From Closterium sp. Naga37s-1 (Eukaryota > Streptophyta > Zygnematophyceae > Desmidiales > Closteriaceae), in the NCBI GenBank assembly GCA_947471745.1, contig CANJKZ010000929.1, positions 1,234,001-1,298,000 on the forward strand: DNA of 64,000 nt, read 5' to 3'. Below the pieces are notes generated by a model. That model saw only the letters and a program-made list of their open reading frames with translations. It was not told the origin of the DNA and ran no database searches. The translations under genes were made by a program, and so were the position numbers. Positions 31,620 to 39,594 of this stretch are shown here, in pieces (the first letter of the stretch is position 1; each line of letters opens with the position of its first letter).

Positions 31620-32440
31620 GGGCACGCAGTAACAGTGGTGCTGTGCTCACCAGGCAGGGCAGGTCGGGCGGCTCGGCAGTAGGGCGGCCCGGCAGCTGGG
31701 CGGCTCGGCGGCTCGGCTGCTGGGCGGCTCGGCTCCCGGGCGGCTCGGCGGCAGGGCGGCTCGGTGGCAGGGCGGCTCGGCGGCAGGGCGGGTCGGCGGC
31801 TCGGCTCCCGGGCGGCTCGGCGACAGAGCGGCTCGGCGGCAGGGCGGCTCGGCTCCCGGGCGGCTCGGCTGCAGGGCGGCTCGACGGCTGGGCGGCTCGG
31901 CTGCTCTGCTGCTGGGCGGCTCGGCTGCGCTGCTGCTGGGCGGCTCGGCCGCTGTAGAGGAGTGGCGGGGCCGCTGCAGAGAAGGGCGGCGGGGCCGCTT
32001 GATAGGGCGGCGGGGCCGCTGATGGGGCGGCGGGGCCGAGAGGAAGGGCGGCGGGGCCGCGCGATGGGGCGGCGGGGCCGCGAGGAAGGGCGGCGGGGCC
32101 GCTAGATAGGGCGGCGGGGCCGCGCGATGGGGCGGCGGGGCCGCGAGAAAGGGCGGCGGGGCCGCTAGCTAGGGCGGCGGGGCCTCGCGATGGGGCGGCG
32201 AGGCCGCGAGGTAGGGCGGCGGGGCCGCGCAATGGGGCGGCGAGGCCGCGAGTAAGGGCGGCGGGGCCGTTAGGTAGGGCGGCGGGGCCGCGCAATAGGG
32301 CGGCGAGGCCGCGAGGTAGGGCGGCGGGGCCGCTGAGACGAGTGGCGGGGCCGCAGTGAAGGGCCGCTAGGGCGGCTCGACGAAGTGAGGGCCCGGAGCG
32401 CGACTCGGGCTGAGCGCGCTTCGGGCAGGAAAAAAAAAAT
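31620..32440. repeat. 21-bp minisatellite in A5 leader
   Basis: 31660-31960 is GGGCGGCTCGGC-type repeat; 31970-32340 is a regular 21-bp array of GGCGGCGGGGCCGCGCGATGG and variants. A run of nine A and GGTGGGCCC follow on the primer-site side. Not coding. Confidence 0.8.
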
Positions 32441-32481
32441 CGATGTGGTGGGCCCTAAGCACAGTTCCCAAGGGGGAACCT

Positions 32482-32492
32482 GCTCGATACCA
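32482..32492 (-). promoter_or_regulatory. A5 primer-binding site and hairpin
   Basis: Minus sense TGGTATCGAGC with the one-base loss shared with A4 and A6. Next, minus sense, GTTCCC-CCTT-GGGAAC, then GGGCCCACC. Confidence 0.85.
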
Positions 32493-32627
32493 TGAGAAGA
32501 TTTGAACAAGAATGAATGAACTATGAATGAAGTGAGTACATATATGAAACCCTAATTGGGTTGTACCCCCTATGGGATACCCCACTATAGCCTACACAAC
32601 AGCATAAGCTATATATATGTTCTGACA
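32493..32627 (-). repeat. A5 5' LTR
   Basis: 135 bp, one base different from the left copy. Followed by TSD ACCTT at 32628-32632. Confidence 0.95.
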
Positions 32628-33963
32628 ACCTTCCCTTAAGCCTTTGCAGCTGTGTAGGCTTCTCCTGTGAGCAATGGGGAGCCTTAACACTATGCTGCGG
32701 GGAGAGAATATGAACTCCTTGGAACGCACGACCCTTTTCAACGCTCCGGAGTGGTTTGCCCAACTTCTCAGGTACCTGAATAATGTCTGAAGGCTTTTTC
32801 TTGGCCTTGAAATCTCCCCTGAATTCTTTAAAGGCTAGAAAACCTCGAGAGGGAATATTCTTACTCTCGGGGGTGTTCGGCTGGAGTTTCCCGGTCGGTG
32901 CAGAGTCTTGTTTCGCGGAGCCTCCATTTGTCTCGGCGATTTCCCCTGTTGCCGGCCGGTCGTGGCGTTTTAAATTCGCGCCATCGTGTCCTCCTTTTTT
33001 CGCCATCGTGGATGTCGCACTGTTGTTGCCCTGTAGCTCTGCTCGTGCCTTCTTCATTTTCCAACACGCCAAGAATCGATGTCCTGCTGCGCCGCAAAAT
33101 TCGCAGTTCTCATATTTTGTCGGCCGCTGCTTCGCGTCGATCTTGTCGATATCCATCGGGTCGGCGGTCGTGGGTGGTGCCGATCGCTCCGTGTCGAATG
33201 ATCTGTTCGGCACGCGTCGTCGTGTTTCGGGTTGATCTCGCATCAACGCATCAAATCTCTCTGCTGCACACACCATGTCGCGGTAGTTGTTGTAGTTCGC
33301 GGCAATCACCTGTTGGCGGACTTCCATCTTTAGCCCCTCAGTATACGCTTGGATTTTTTCCCCTTCGGTTAGGTCGGTAATTCGGTTGAAGAGGCTCTCC
33401 ATCTGCTGCGTGTACTGTGTTACACTGCCGAACTGTTTATGCCGATGAATCTGCTGCCGCGCCATGTAGCTGGAGTTGATTGGTTCGAAACGTTGAATTA
33501 AAGCTTCCCGAAACTGCGTCCATGACCCCTCGCCTCGGATCTTATTGCTGTTGTAAATCCACTCGAGCGCTGGGCCTCGTAACAGTGTCGTTGCGAGCCG
33601 AATCCGCATTGAATCGTGTGTCCGGGTCGTACAGCCAACGGCCTCGAAGTAAATTTCGAGAGTCGCAATGAATCGACGAACGTCAGTGTCTCTCGCATTC
33701 GGATTGAACGTCTCCGGTAGCCTCGGACGTGCCGCCTCAAGATTCACTGTAGCCGCTGCCGCTGCTGCTGGGTTAAGTGTCGGTGTCGCCGCTGCTGCTG
33801 CTGACGTCGCTGCTGCATTCGCCGCTGCGTTCGCTGCTGTTATGGCGGCTGCCGACTGGTTCGCGAGAAGCTCCTTTATTCGCTGGAGTGTCGCTCGCGT
33901 CTGGTCCAGGCCGGTGTGTAACTCCGTAATTTTTCGTACGGAATTATCACCGTTTTCCTCCAT
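32628..33963 (-). CDS. Gypsy-1 gag, C-terminus cut by A5
   Basis: Gag of the chromovirus; forms particles and binds element RNA. Starts MEENGDNSVRKITEL at 33963, the first ATG of the frame after the leader. An N-terminal helix-rich and Ala-rich segment is followed by the retrotransposon gag core (FNPNARDTDVRRFIATLEIYF near 33.69 kb; WTQFREALIQRFEP near 33.5 kb; RITDLTEGEKIQAYTEGL near 33.37 kb). The zinc knuckle CEFCGAAGHRFLAC (CX2CX4HX4C) is near 33.08-33.12 kb, then a Lys/Ser-rich tail. About 444 residues remain up to the A5 junction; the frame then runs about 35 residues into the A5 LTR before stopping. Originally continuous with pol in one frame. Confidence 0.9.
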
Positions 33964-34394
33964 TTGGCGATTTACAGGAAGATTTGCGACGAAAATAATT
34001 GAATTCTAGGCGCTGGGCATCTTACTGTGAGTCGAGTTGACTGTAGAAATGACGAGCGCTGATTCTGTAGGTCGCGTAATTCTCCCTTAGTTGAAATTCG
34101 CGTCCGATCTCGGCCGTTGAAAAGAAATTCGATCCGACGCTCCAAATTCCAACTTTTTTGGGCGAAATTCTCAGGGCCGTTGAGATTCGAATCGATCCGA
34201 CGGTCGAAATTCCAACTTTTTCGCCACTGGACCTGAGGAGTGTTCGAAAAACCGGTTCGAGGGGGACGTTAGAAAATAGCGCGGAACTGGTTTACGTACC
34301 CGAAATCGGCGCTTTCCGTCGTCGCCCCCGCGGTTTTAAAAGCTAGGTTTTAGCGGTCGAAAAACTTCGCTTCTAAACAGGCTCTGATACCAAG
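33964..34394 (-). promoter_or_regulatory. Gypsy-1 leader and primer-binding site
   Basis: Primer site TGGTATCAGAGC in minus sense at 34381-34392, perfect to the initiator-Met type, two bases from the LTR. The rest is a non-coding leader with a near-duplicated stretch (CCGACGCTCCAAATTCCAACTTTTT / CCGACGGTCGAAATTCCAACTTTTT types) at about 34134-34222. Confidence 0.8.
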
Positions 34395-34762
34395 TGTGAG
34401 GATCTAGAATCGAGCTCAGAAAAGAGAATTGTAATTGAATGATCACCTGGGTAGAACACGAGGCTATATATAGGCTCGACACAAGGCCCCGTAACCAGGT
34501 GTTACGCGAAGGTTCCGCGGGTCGCGAAGCGTCCCGAACAGATCCTTCCCGAATTCGGTAGAAGGCAATTCGGTGGCAACCGAAAAGCCAAAATTCGGTG
34601 CACGCAACCTAGCTCGGTGCTATAACTATAATAAAACATAGGAAAGCACCTAGCCTAGGAAATCAAGCAATTCATGCATGCATATAATTATCCTATGCTA
34701 GAAATAGCATGATAAAGTAAAGGCAAGCAAGCATAGCTGGCATAAGCCGTCGTACTCTCACA
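34395..34762 (-). repeat. Gypsy-1 5' LTR
   Basis: 368 bp. TATA-type CTATATATAG at 34464-34473. Followed by TSD GTGAG. Confidence 0.95.
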
Positions 34763-35115
34763 GTGAGGCTGAGATCTACGCAGGGGCCATGGCTGCACAG
34801 GAGCTACGCTGGCTCACCTACCTGCTGACTGACCTAGGAGAGCCGCCTCGTTCTCCTCCAGTTTTGTACGTAGACAACAAGGCTATGCTGGCCTTGTGTC
34901 GGGAGCACAGACTGGAGCACAGAACGAAGCACATCGCTCTTCGCTACTTCCTTGCTCGTGAGCTGCAACAGCGCGGTCAGCTGCATCTTACTTACGTGGC
35001 CTCTGAGGCCAACACTGCTGATATCTTCACCAAGGCACTTGCGCCTTGTGACCATCAGCGCTTCTGTACTCTGTTAGGTCTTGTACCTACCTTGCCTCAC
35101 TTGCTCACTTCTTGA
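34763..35115 (+). pseudogene. A4 pol 3' end (rest of RNase H)
   Basis: Continues A4 after the Gypsy-1 insertion, duplicating GTGAG. Reads EAEIYAGAMAAQELRW, then YVDNKAMLALCREHRLEH and FTKALAPCDHQRFC, and ends LPHLLTS at the stop at 35115. This is the second half of copia RNase H with its conserved Asp (YVDN). Now detached from the rest of pol by 13.3 kb. Confidence 0.9.
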
Positions 35116-35327
35116 CCTTGCTTGTACTGTTACATATATATATACCTGCTCTTGCTTGTTTAGCGTTATATATATGTGTGTACTCATGCATGTGAACTGG
35201 CCTTGTGGCCTTGAACTTGTGCTGAGAATGTGTGGTGACGTTGTGATCCACCCTGAGCTTGCTTTGCCTTGCTTTGCTTGACTGGTCTTGTGACCCCTTG
35301 TTCTCCCCCACTTTGCCTATGGGGGTG
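35116..35327 (+). other. A4 3' tail and polypurine tract
   Basis: Non-coding tail between the pol stop and the 3' LTR. It has TATATATATA-type runs near 35143 and 35169, the stretch TGTGAACTGGCCTTGTGGCC near 35193, and the polypurine tract CTTTGCCTATGGGGGTG at 35311-35327. The tail is conserved in A5 (25513-25717), A6 (39381-39594) and A7 (57331-57529). Confidence 0.85.
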
Positions 35328-35456
35328 TGTCAAACTTCTATGATCTAGCCTGTGTAGGCTGTAGCGGGTTAGATACTAAGGGGTACACAATTCTAGGGTT
35401 TCATATTTGTATCACTTTCATTCCTTAGTCAACCCATTCTCGTTCTAAGTTTCTCA
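35328..35456 (+). repeat. A4 3' LTR
   Basis: 129 bp, identical by eye to 14861-14989. Followed by TSD CTAAC. Confidence 0.95.
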
Positions 35457-35463
35457 CTAACAA

Positions 35464-35475
35464 GCTCTGATAACA
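35464..35475 (-). promoter_or_regulatory. T3 primer-binding site
   Basis: Minus sense TGTTATCAGAGC, one mismatch in the third base, like T1 and T2 (TGC). The next part of the T3 leader is on the far side of A4, at 14860 and leftwards (GGCCTGTGGGCCCATGC in minus sense). Confidence 0.7.
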
Positions 35476-35695
35476 TGTCAAAATAGTTAGAAGCTTAAGA
35501 ACTAGGTTTAGGGCCTAGGCTTAGGAACCTAGGCCAAAACGGGTGTCGAGGAGTTTTGTGCAAGGAGAAAAGTGGTTCACTAATGAGCAAACATACAAGA
35601 TATAGTGCAGGGGACAAGGGAATGAGGTGCACCACCAATGTAACACTACACTAACCACTGCTACAAGCAGTTTATATAAGAAATATATTTCAACA
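35476..35695 (-). repeat. T3 5' LTR
   Basis: 220 bp. Minus sense starts TGTTGAAATATATTTC and ends ACTATTTTGACA. Clearly related to the T1 LTR in order and sequence of blocks, so T1 and T3 form one group. Confidence 0.75.
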
Positions 35696-37274
35696 AATGG
35701 AGTATATTTTTACAAACAATACCTTTGTTCGAGGCGAAGGGACGTGAGCTCAGTTTCGGGCAGCACTATTTAATCATTTCGAGAACATCAATTTTCAAGT
35801 ATGATGCAGTGGCTGCAGAAGATGGAAACATTTTGAAATCGAGTCCCCGATCTGACCGAAGGCGAAAATTTACAGAGTTACGTTGCGAGAATGAAACAGG
35901 AAATTCGGCGACAAATCATGGCAGCAAAATAGAAAAACTACAAGGACGTGGTCAGCGCGACGAAGCAGTTCGAGATGTTGAGTGGCTCGCACAGAATACG
36001 ACGCAACTAGTCGAACGGAATCTTTGGCGCGAGCAATCGGCACACCCTACGACTGCCGGCATGATGGACATCGACAAAAAACAATGCAAAGTAGCGACAG
36101 AAGAAAAATGTCACCACGTGCGAATTTTGCGGCACTGCCCGACATCGCATTTTGGATTGGGCCAAAATAGTGGAGCAAAAAAAAAAAAACGCATAAAAAC
36201 GACAGCTGCCAGCAGCCGCGGATCGTGCTCACGAATACAAAAAAATGGATGACCTGGCGGCTACGAATGGGGCAAAATTTTGAGAGAATGATGGCAAAAA
36301 TATACCTCTCGGTTGCATAGGAGGCAAATGGAGACTCCGCAAAAAAAAAAAAAAAAAAAAAAAATTGCGTTAACGGGAAGACTATAACTGTACACCCCGA
36401 TAAGTAAGAATTCGTTAAAGATATACAGTATTATCAAGTTGTTTTACGTAAGAGAATTACTTCTCGATGATTAAAGGCTAAAATATTCAGGGGAGAAAAC
36501 ATATAAATATTATTCCGGTTCTGGCACAGCTAGGGAATCAACTCTGGAGCGTCGAGAAGGGTCGAGCGTTCTGAGCTGTTAATATTCTCTCCCGGTAACA
36601 ACGTGTTAAGCCCCCCAAGTCCCCACAAGTGAAGCCCATACAGCTGCAAAGGCTTAGGAGAAGGTTCCAAGCCTAGGAGCAATTGACAAGGCACTGAAAA
36701 AAAACATTCAACCCACTCTTTGGGTGAAACAGGAAATAGAGTTGGCCCGTTTGAGGGTACGGCATAGGAATGATAATGTGAAATTTGATGTACCGTATCA
36801 TCCGACCGTCATCGGCTGCTCGAAGCAACAACAACCACTACTTCGTGGTGCTCTGAAATGGGCGGCGCCTCAGGGCGATGGTGGACACTGGAGCATCACA
36901 TTCGGTGTGCGATCGTGGGGCGTTGGAGAAAAATTGGAGAGTCCTATAAGGAGATCCGGTTCGCAACAGGCTACCCATCCATGGTGAAACAACCCTCCAG
37001 TTAAATACACAGGCACTGTAGTTGACACCTACACTACCTGTCACCAACATTAAGGGTCTAGATTTCATCGTGGGGTGTGATTTTCTGAAGTTGTTCAACC
37101 CCCAGATTGACTAGGTCAACCGGAAGGTGTGAATCCAAAAAAAAAAAAAAAAAAAAAATTAGAAAAGGGTGGAATTACGAAGCTGGATGGATGTATGCAA
37201 GATTCACGAGGTGTCACTCGCACGGTTCAAAAAGACGGTGGACAAAAACAACACGTGTTACATGTTGCTGGTGC
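35696..37274 (+). pseudogene. Gypsy-2: shattered Ty3/gypsy gag and protease
   Basis: Plus-strand remnants line up with Gypsy-1 gag and protease: LTEGE near 35.86 kb, CEFCGTARHRI zinc-knuckle half near 36.12 kb, VEKGRAF near 36.56 kb, [17 protein letters not shown] near 36.88 kb, NIKGLDFIVGCDFLK near 37.06 kb, and LARFKKTVD near 37.22 kb. Many stops and shifts break it. Three long A runs (13, 24 and 22 bases, at 36177-36189, 36341-36364 and 37137-37158) lie inside it. No RT follows: the Copia-C LTR begins at about 37275. No LTR of its own was found. Confidence 0.8.
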
Positions 37275-38150
37275 GGAGAGTCACTATGCAACGGGAGTAG
37301 ATTACGGAGGAGGGCACGCAGTTGTGCGAGTGATCGTAGCGTTGCATTAGCGTTCTCACTACTTGCTGTGTTCACAGAGAAGTTTGGCAAGAGTTTCACC
37401 AAGGAAATTGAGAAGAAAATTAGAGTATAATGAGGCATGCAAGTCTTTATAGCTAGAATAGCATTGCAATGAAATTGACAAGAATATTAGTGTACAATGA
37501 GGCATGCAAGTAGATATAGCTAGAATGGCATGCAACACTTAGCAAGCCCTCTGCAGGGCGAACTCTGCTAGCGCAGCAGAAGAGCGGCTTGCCAACGCTG
37601 CAGCAGGGCGGCCTGCCAGCGTTGCACCTCGGCGGTCTACCAGCACTGCACACACAGGTGAACTTCGGCGCATGTGCGCACCTACCAAGTAGTTGCAAGT
37701 AGACGGTCGTGCCGCCAGGCACATTGTGCATGTGCTAGGTAGAACACGTGTCAACGGCTTCGCCAGCCGTGCACCGTCGAGCACGTGATGCCATTTCACA
37801 GGTCGACTTCGCGAAGAAAACTCATGGGTGATATTCGCGCACACGTCGGATTTCACAGGCGAGCAACTTGCGTGAACCAGCTTGACGATGCTATGTCGAA
37901 CAACTTTCGCCGAGACGAGCTCGTCGAGCAGCGCCCGTCGACCAGCGCCTCTCTACAGGCTCGTCGACGTGACCTCTGGCGACGATGTTGACCACATCCC
38001 ATCGAGCAAGGTCTGCTCGAACAACTTCTCCGCATAACCTCGTCGACTAGAGGACCTCGTCGAACTGCTTGCCGAAGTCGGTGTCAAATTCTCCGACGTC
38101 GACTTCTGCGGGCGGTCGACATCGACTTCTGCGGGTGGTCGACTTCTCCC
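37275..38150 (-). repeat. Copia-C LTR, left copy
   Basis: About 0.87 kb; the plus strand reads GCGGAGAGTCACTATGCAACGG at its left end. Rich in GTCGA/TCGACGA motifs. Holds a 67-bp tandem duplication (37405-37471 and 37472-37538). The boundary on the integrase side is not sharp. Confidence 0.65.
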
Positions 38151-38154
38151 CTCC

Positions 38155-39249
38155 ACGTTCAGAATGCTACATTTTCACCGTCTTCAACGTATGCCGCTCC
38201 ACCAACTTCAGCCACTTTTCGAAGATCACCAATACGTCGCTCTTCATCGCGATCGGCTTGACCCACGCGTAGCGAGTCTACCGGCCCGACAGCAGGAGAA
38301 AATAGAGGCTACTATCGCTGGCGGCCACTCGAAACATCCCGCACCACGTCCAGCACATTCTTGGCATCCGACCCTTGGTCGGGGAAGGTGTGCCGCACAA
38401 GCTTGCCGCTGACGAAGGAGGAACATGGCAGGGCGGTTGCGGTTGACTGCTTGATGTCTAGACCAATGACAACCTCATGCTTCGCCAAGCTCTTGATCGT
38501 GTCGAGGCGGACGTGCGCAAGCCGAACGTGCCACATGTCCGGGTCAACTTCTTCGTTGAGGCGATTGTCCGCAGAGCCACCACCTCTTTCGGGGCCGACG
38601 TCGACTCAGGTCGAAGGTCGGTGCACATCACCCGCCTGACCAAGGACATCCCCCGCTGCCGAAGCGAGCAGCATTTCGTCGCCAACGTCTTGCATCTTCC
38701 GCCGTTGTCCTTGAGCTAACCGGCTGACAGCAGGTTCGCCTGCACGCCCGGAACGTAGAATTCGTTGGGAACAAAGAACCTGCTTCCCAATCTCCCCTTG
38801 CAGAGCGACGATGCCATGGCCTTCGACATTCTGCAACGTCCCGTTGAAGCCGCGCACATGCTTGACATCGCCTCCAGGCTTCAACTTGACGAAGGCCTCC
38901 TTTGTCCCCATCAGATGGTGGGAATAGCCGCTGTCGAGCAGCACCATTGTCGAGTTCGCTTGCACAGTGGCCGCAACCGTCTTGAAGTCCTCACGGGCCT
39001 CCGGCGCCAGTGTCACGGCTGGCTCCCCGCAGAGAATTGGAGTGAGGCCGAGCTCTTCTACGCAAGTGATGGCTGGTGGAATTGCGCCAGGGTTTTTTTT
39101 ATTATTATTAATATTAATTTCGCCGGACTAGATCGCCGTGCCTATACCACTGGAAGGTCGATAAGACCTCATCACTTGGAAGGAGTCGATTGAGGCCCAG
39201 CTGAAAATTGTCGGGCTGAAGTGTTTCGCCGACGGCGAAGTGGTGACGC
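38155..39249 (-). pseudogene. Copia-C gag (end), protease and integrase N-part
   Basis: Minus-strand remnants. Gag-like N-terminal trace near 39.13-39.24 kb. Protease VLLDSGYSHHLMGTKEAF near 38.93 kb with a frameshift in the following VPGVQANLLSAG stretch. Integrase zinc segment MWHVRLAHVRLDTIKSLA near 38.53 kb. Integrase core trace RYAWVKPIAMKSDVLVIFEKW near 38.23 kb, stopping before the second catalytic Asp. A different copia family from A and D. Non-functional. Confidence 0.7.
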
Positions 39250-39380
39250 TGAGAAACTTAGAACGAGAAAATGGGTTGACTAAGGAATGAAAGTGATACA
39301 AATATGAAACCCTAGAATTGTGCACCCCTTAGTATCTAACCCGCTACAGCCTACACAGGCTAGATCATATAAGTTTGACA
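39250..39380 (-). repeat. A6 3' LTR
   Basis: 131 bp, TGAGAAACTT...AAGTTTGACA on plus, then the family A polypurine tract (39381-39397). Confidence 0.95.
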
Positions 39381-39594
39381 CACCCCCATAGGCAAAGTGG
39401 GGGAGAACAAGGGGTCACAAGACCAGTCAAGCAAAGCAAGGCAAAGCAAGCTCAGGGTGGATCACAACGTCACCACACATTCTGAGCACAAGTTCAAGGC
39501 CACAAGGCCAGTTCACATGCATGAGTACACACATATATATAACGCTAAACAAGCAAGAGCAGGTATATATATATATGTAACAGTACAAGCAAGG

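Larger units (their letters stand above)
25378..32627 (-). mobile_element. A5: family A copia element nested in Gypsy-1
   Basis: 7250 bp. LTRs of 135 bp (25378-25512 and 32493-32627) differ at one base by eye. TSD ACCTT lies at 25373-25377 and 32628-32632. It cut the Gypsy-1 frame between the gag tail and protease. Full family A layout, but the coding region has a frameshift, a 51-bp deletion in RT and a changed RT active site, so it could not have moved itself in its present form. Confidence 0.95.
21498..34762 (-). mobile_element. Gypsy-1: Ty3/gypsy chromovirus with nested A5
   Basis: LTRs of 368 bp at both ends (21498-21865 and 34395-34762) with TSD GTGAG (21493-21497 and 34763-34767). Without A5 (25378-32627) it is about 6.0 kb. 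Layout in minus sense: LTR, primer site, 0.42-kb leader, gag, [A5], protease-RT-RNaseH-integrase-chromodomain, polypurine tract, LTR. LTRs differ at about seven sites by eye. The two coding parts are in the same frame across the A5 site: counting the TSD once, 33963 to 21876 gives exactly 1611 codons including the stop. A single gag-pol frame was therefore open when A5 landed. Confidence 0.95.
14861..35456 (+). mobile_element. A4: family A copia element carrying nested Gypsy-1
   Basis: 5' LTR 14861-14989 and 3' LTR 35328-35456 are identical over 129 bp by eye, flanked by TSD CTAAC (14856-14860 and 35457-35461). Gypsy-1 (21498-34762) interrupts the RNase H domain; without it A4 is about 7.3 kb. 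Order: LTR, primer site, leader minisatellite, gag-pol from 15872, stop at 35115, about 210-bp tail, polypurine tract, LTR. Despite identical LTRs the coding region is broken in four places. Confidence 0.95.
14590..35695 (-). mobile_element. T3: non-autonomous LTR element split by A4
   Basis: Two pieces: leader 14590-14860 and leader end, primer site plus 5' LTR at 35462-35695. They were continuous before A4 entered at CTAAC. The leader (CGCGCGGGTCC repeats, then AGCGGAAGCATGGGCCCACAGGCC) is close to the T2 leader. No coding region remains, and the left part is lost at the A3 boundary. The outer coordinates span everything nested inside. Confidence 0.7.
37275..39249 (-). mobile_element. Copia-C left fragment: 3' LTR, integrase, protease, gag remnant
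   Basis: Minus strand. An LTR (about 37275-38150) is joined to a truncated integrase, so the second half of integrase plus RT and RNase H is missing. It ends at 39249, where A6 inserted (TSD GACGC at 39245-39249 and 53243-53247). The LTR is shared with 55240-55890 and 56448-57201. Confidence 0.7.
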
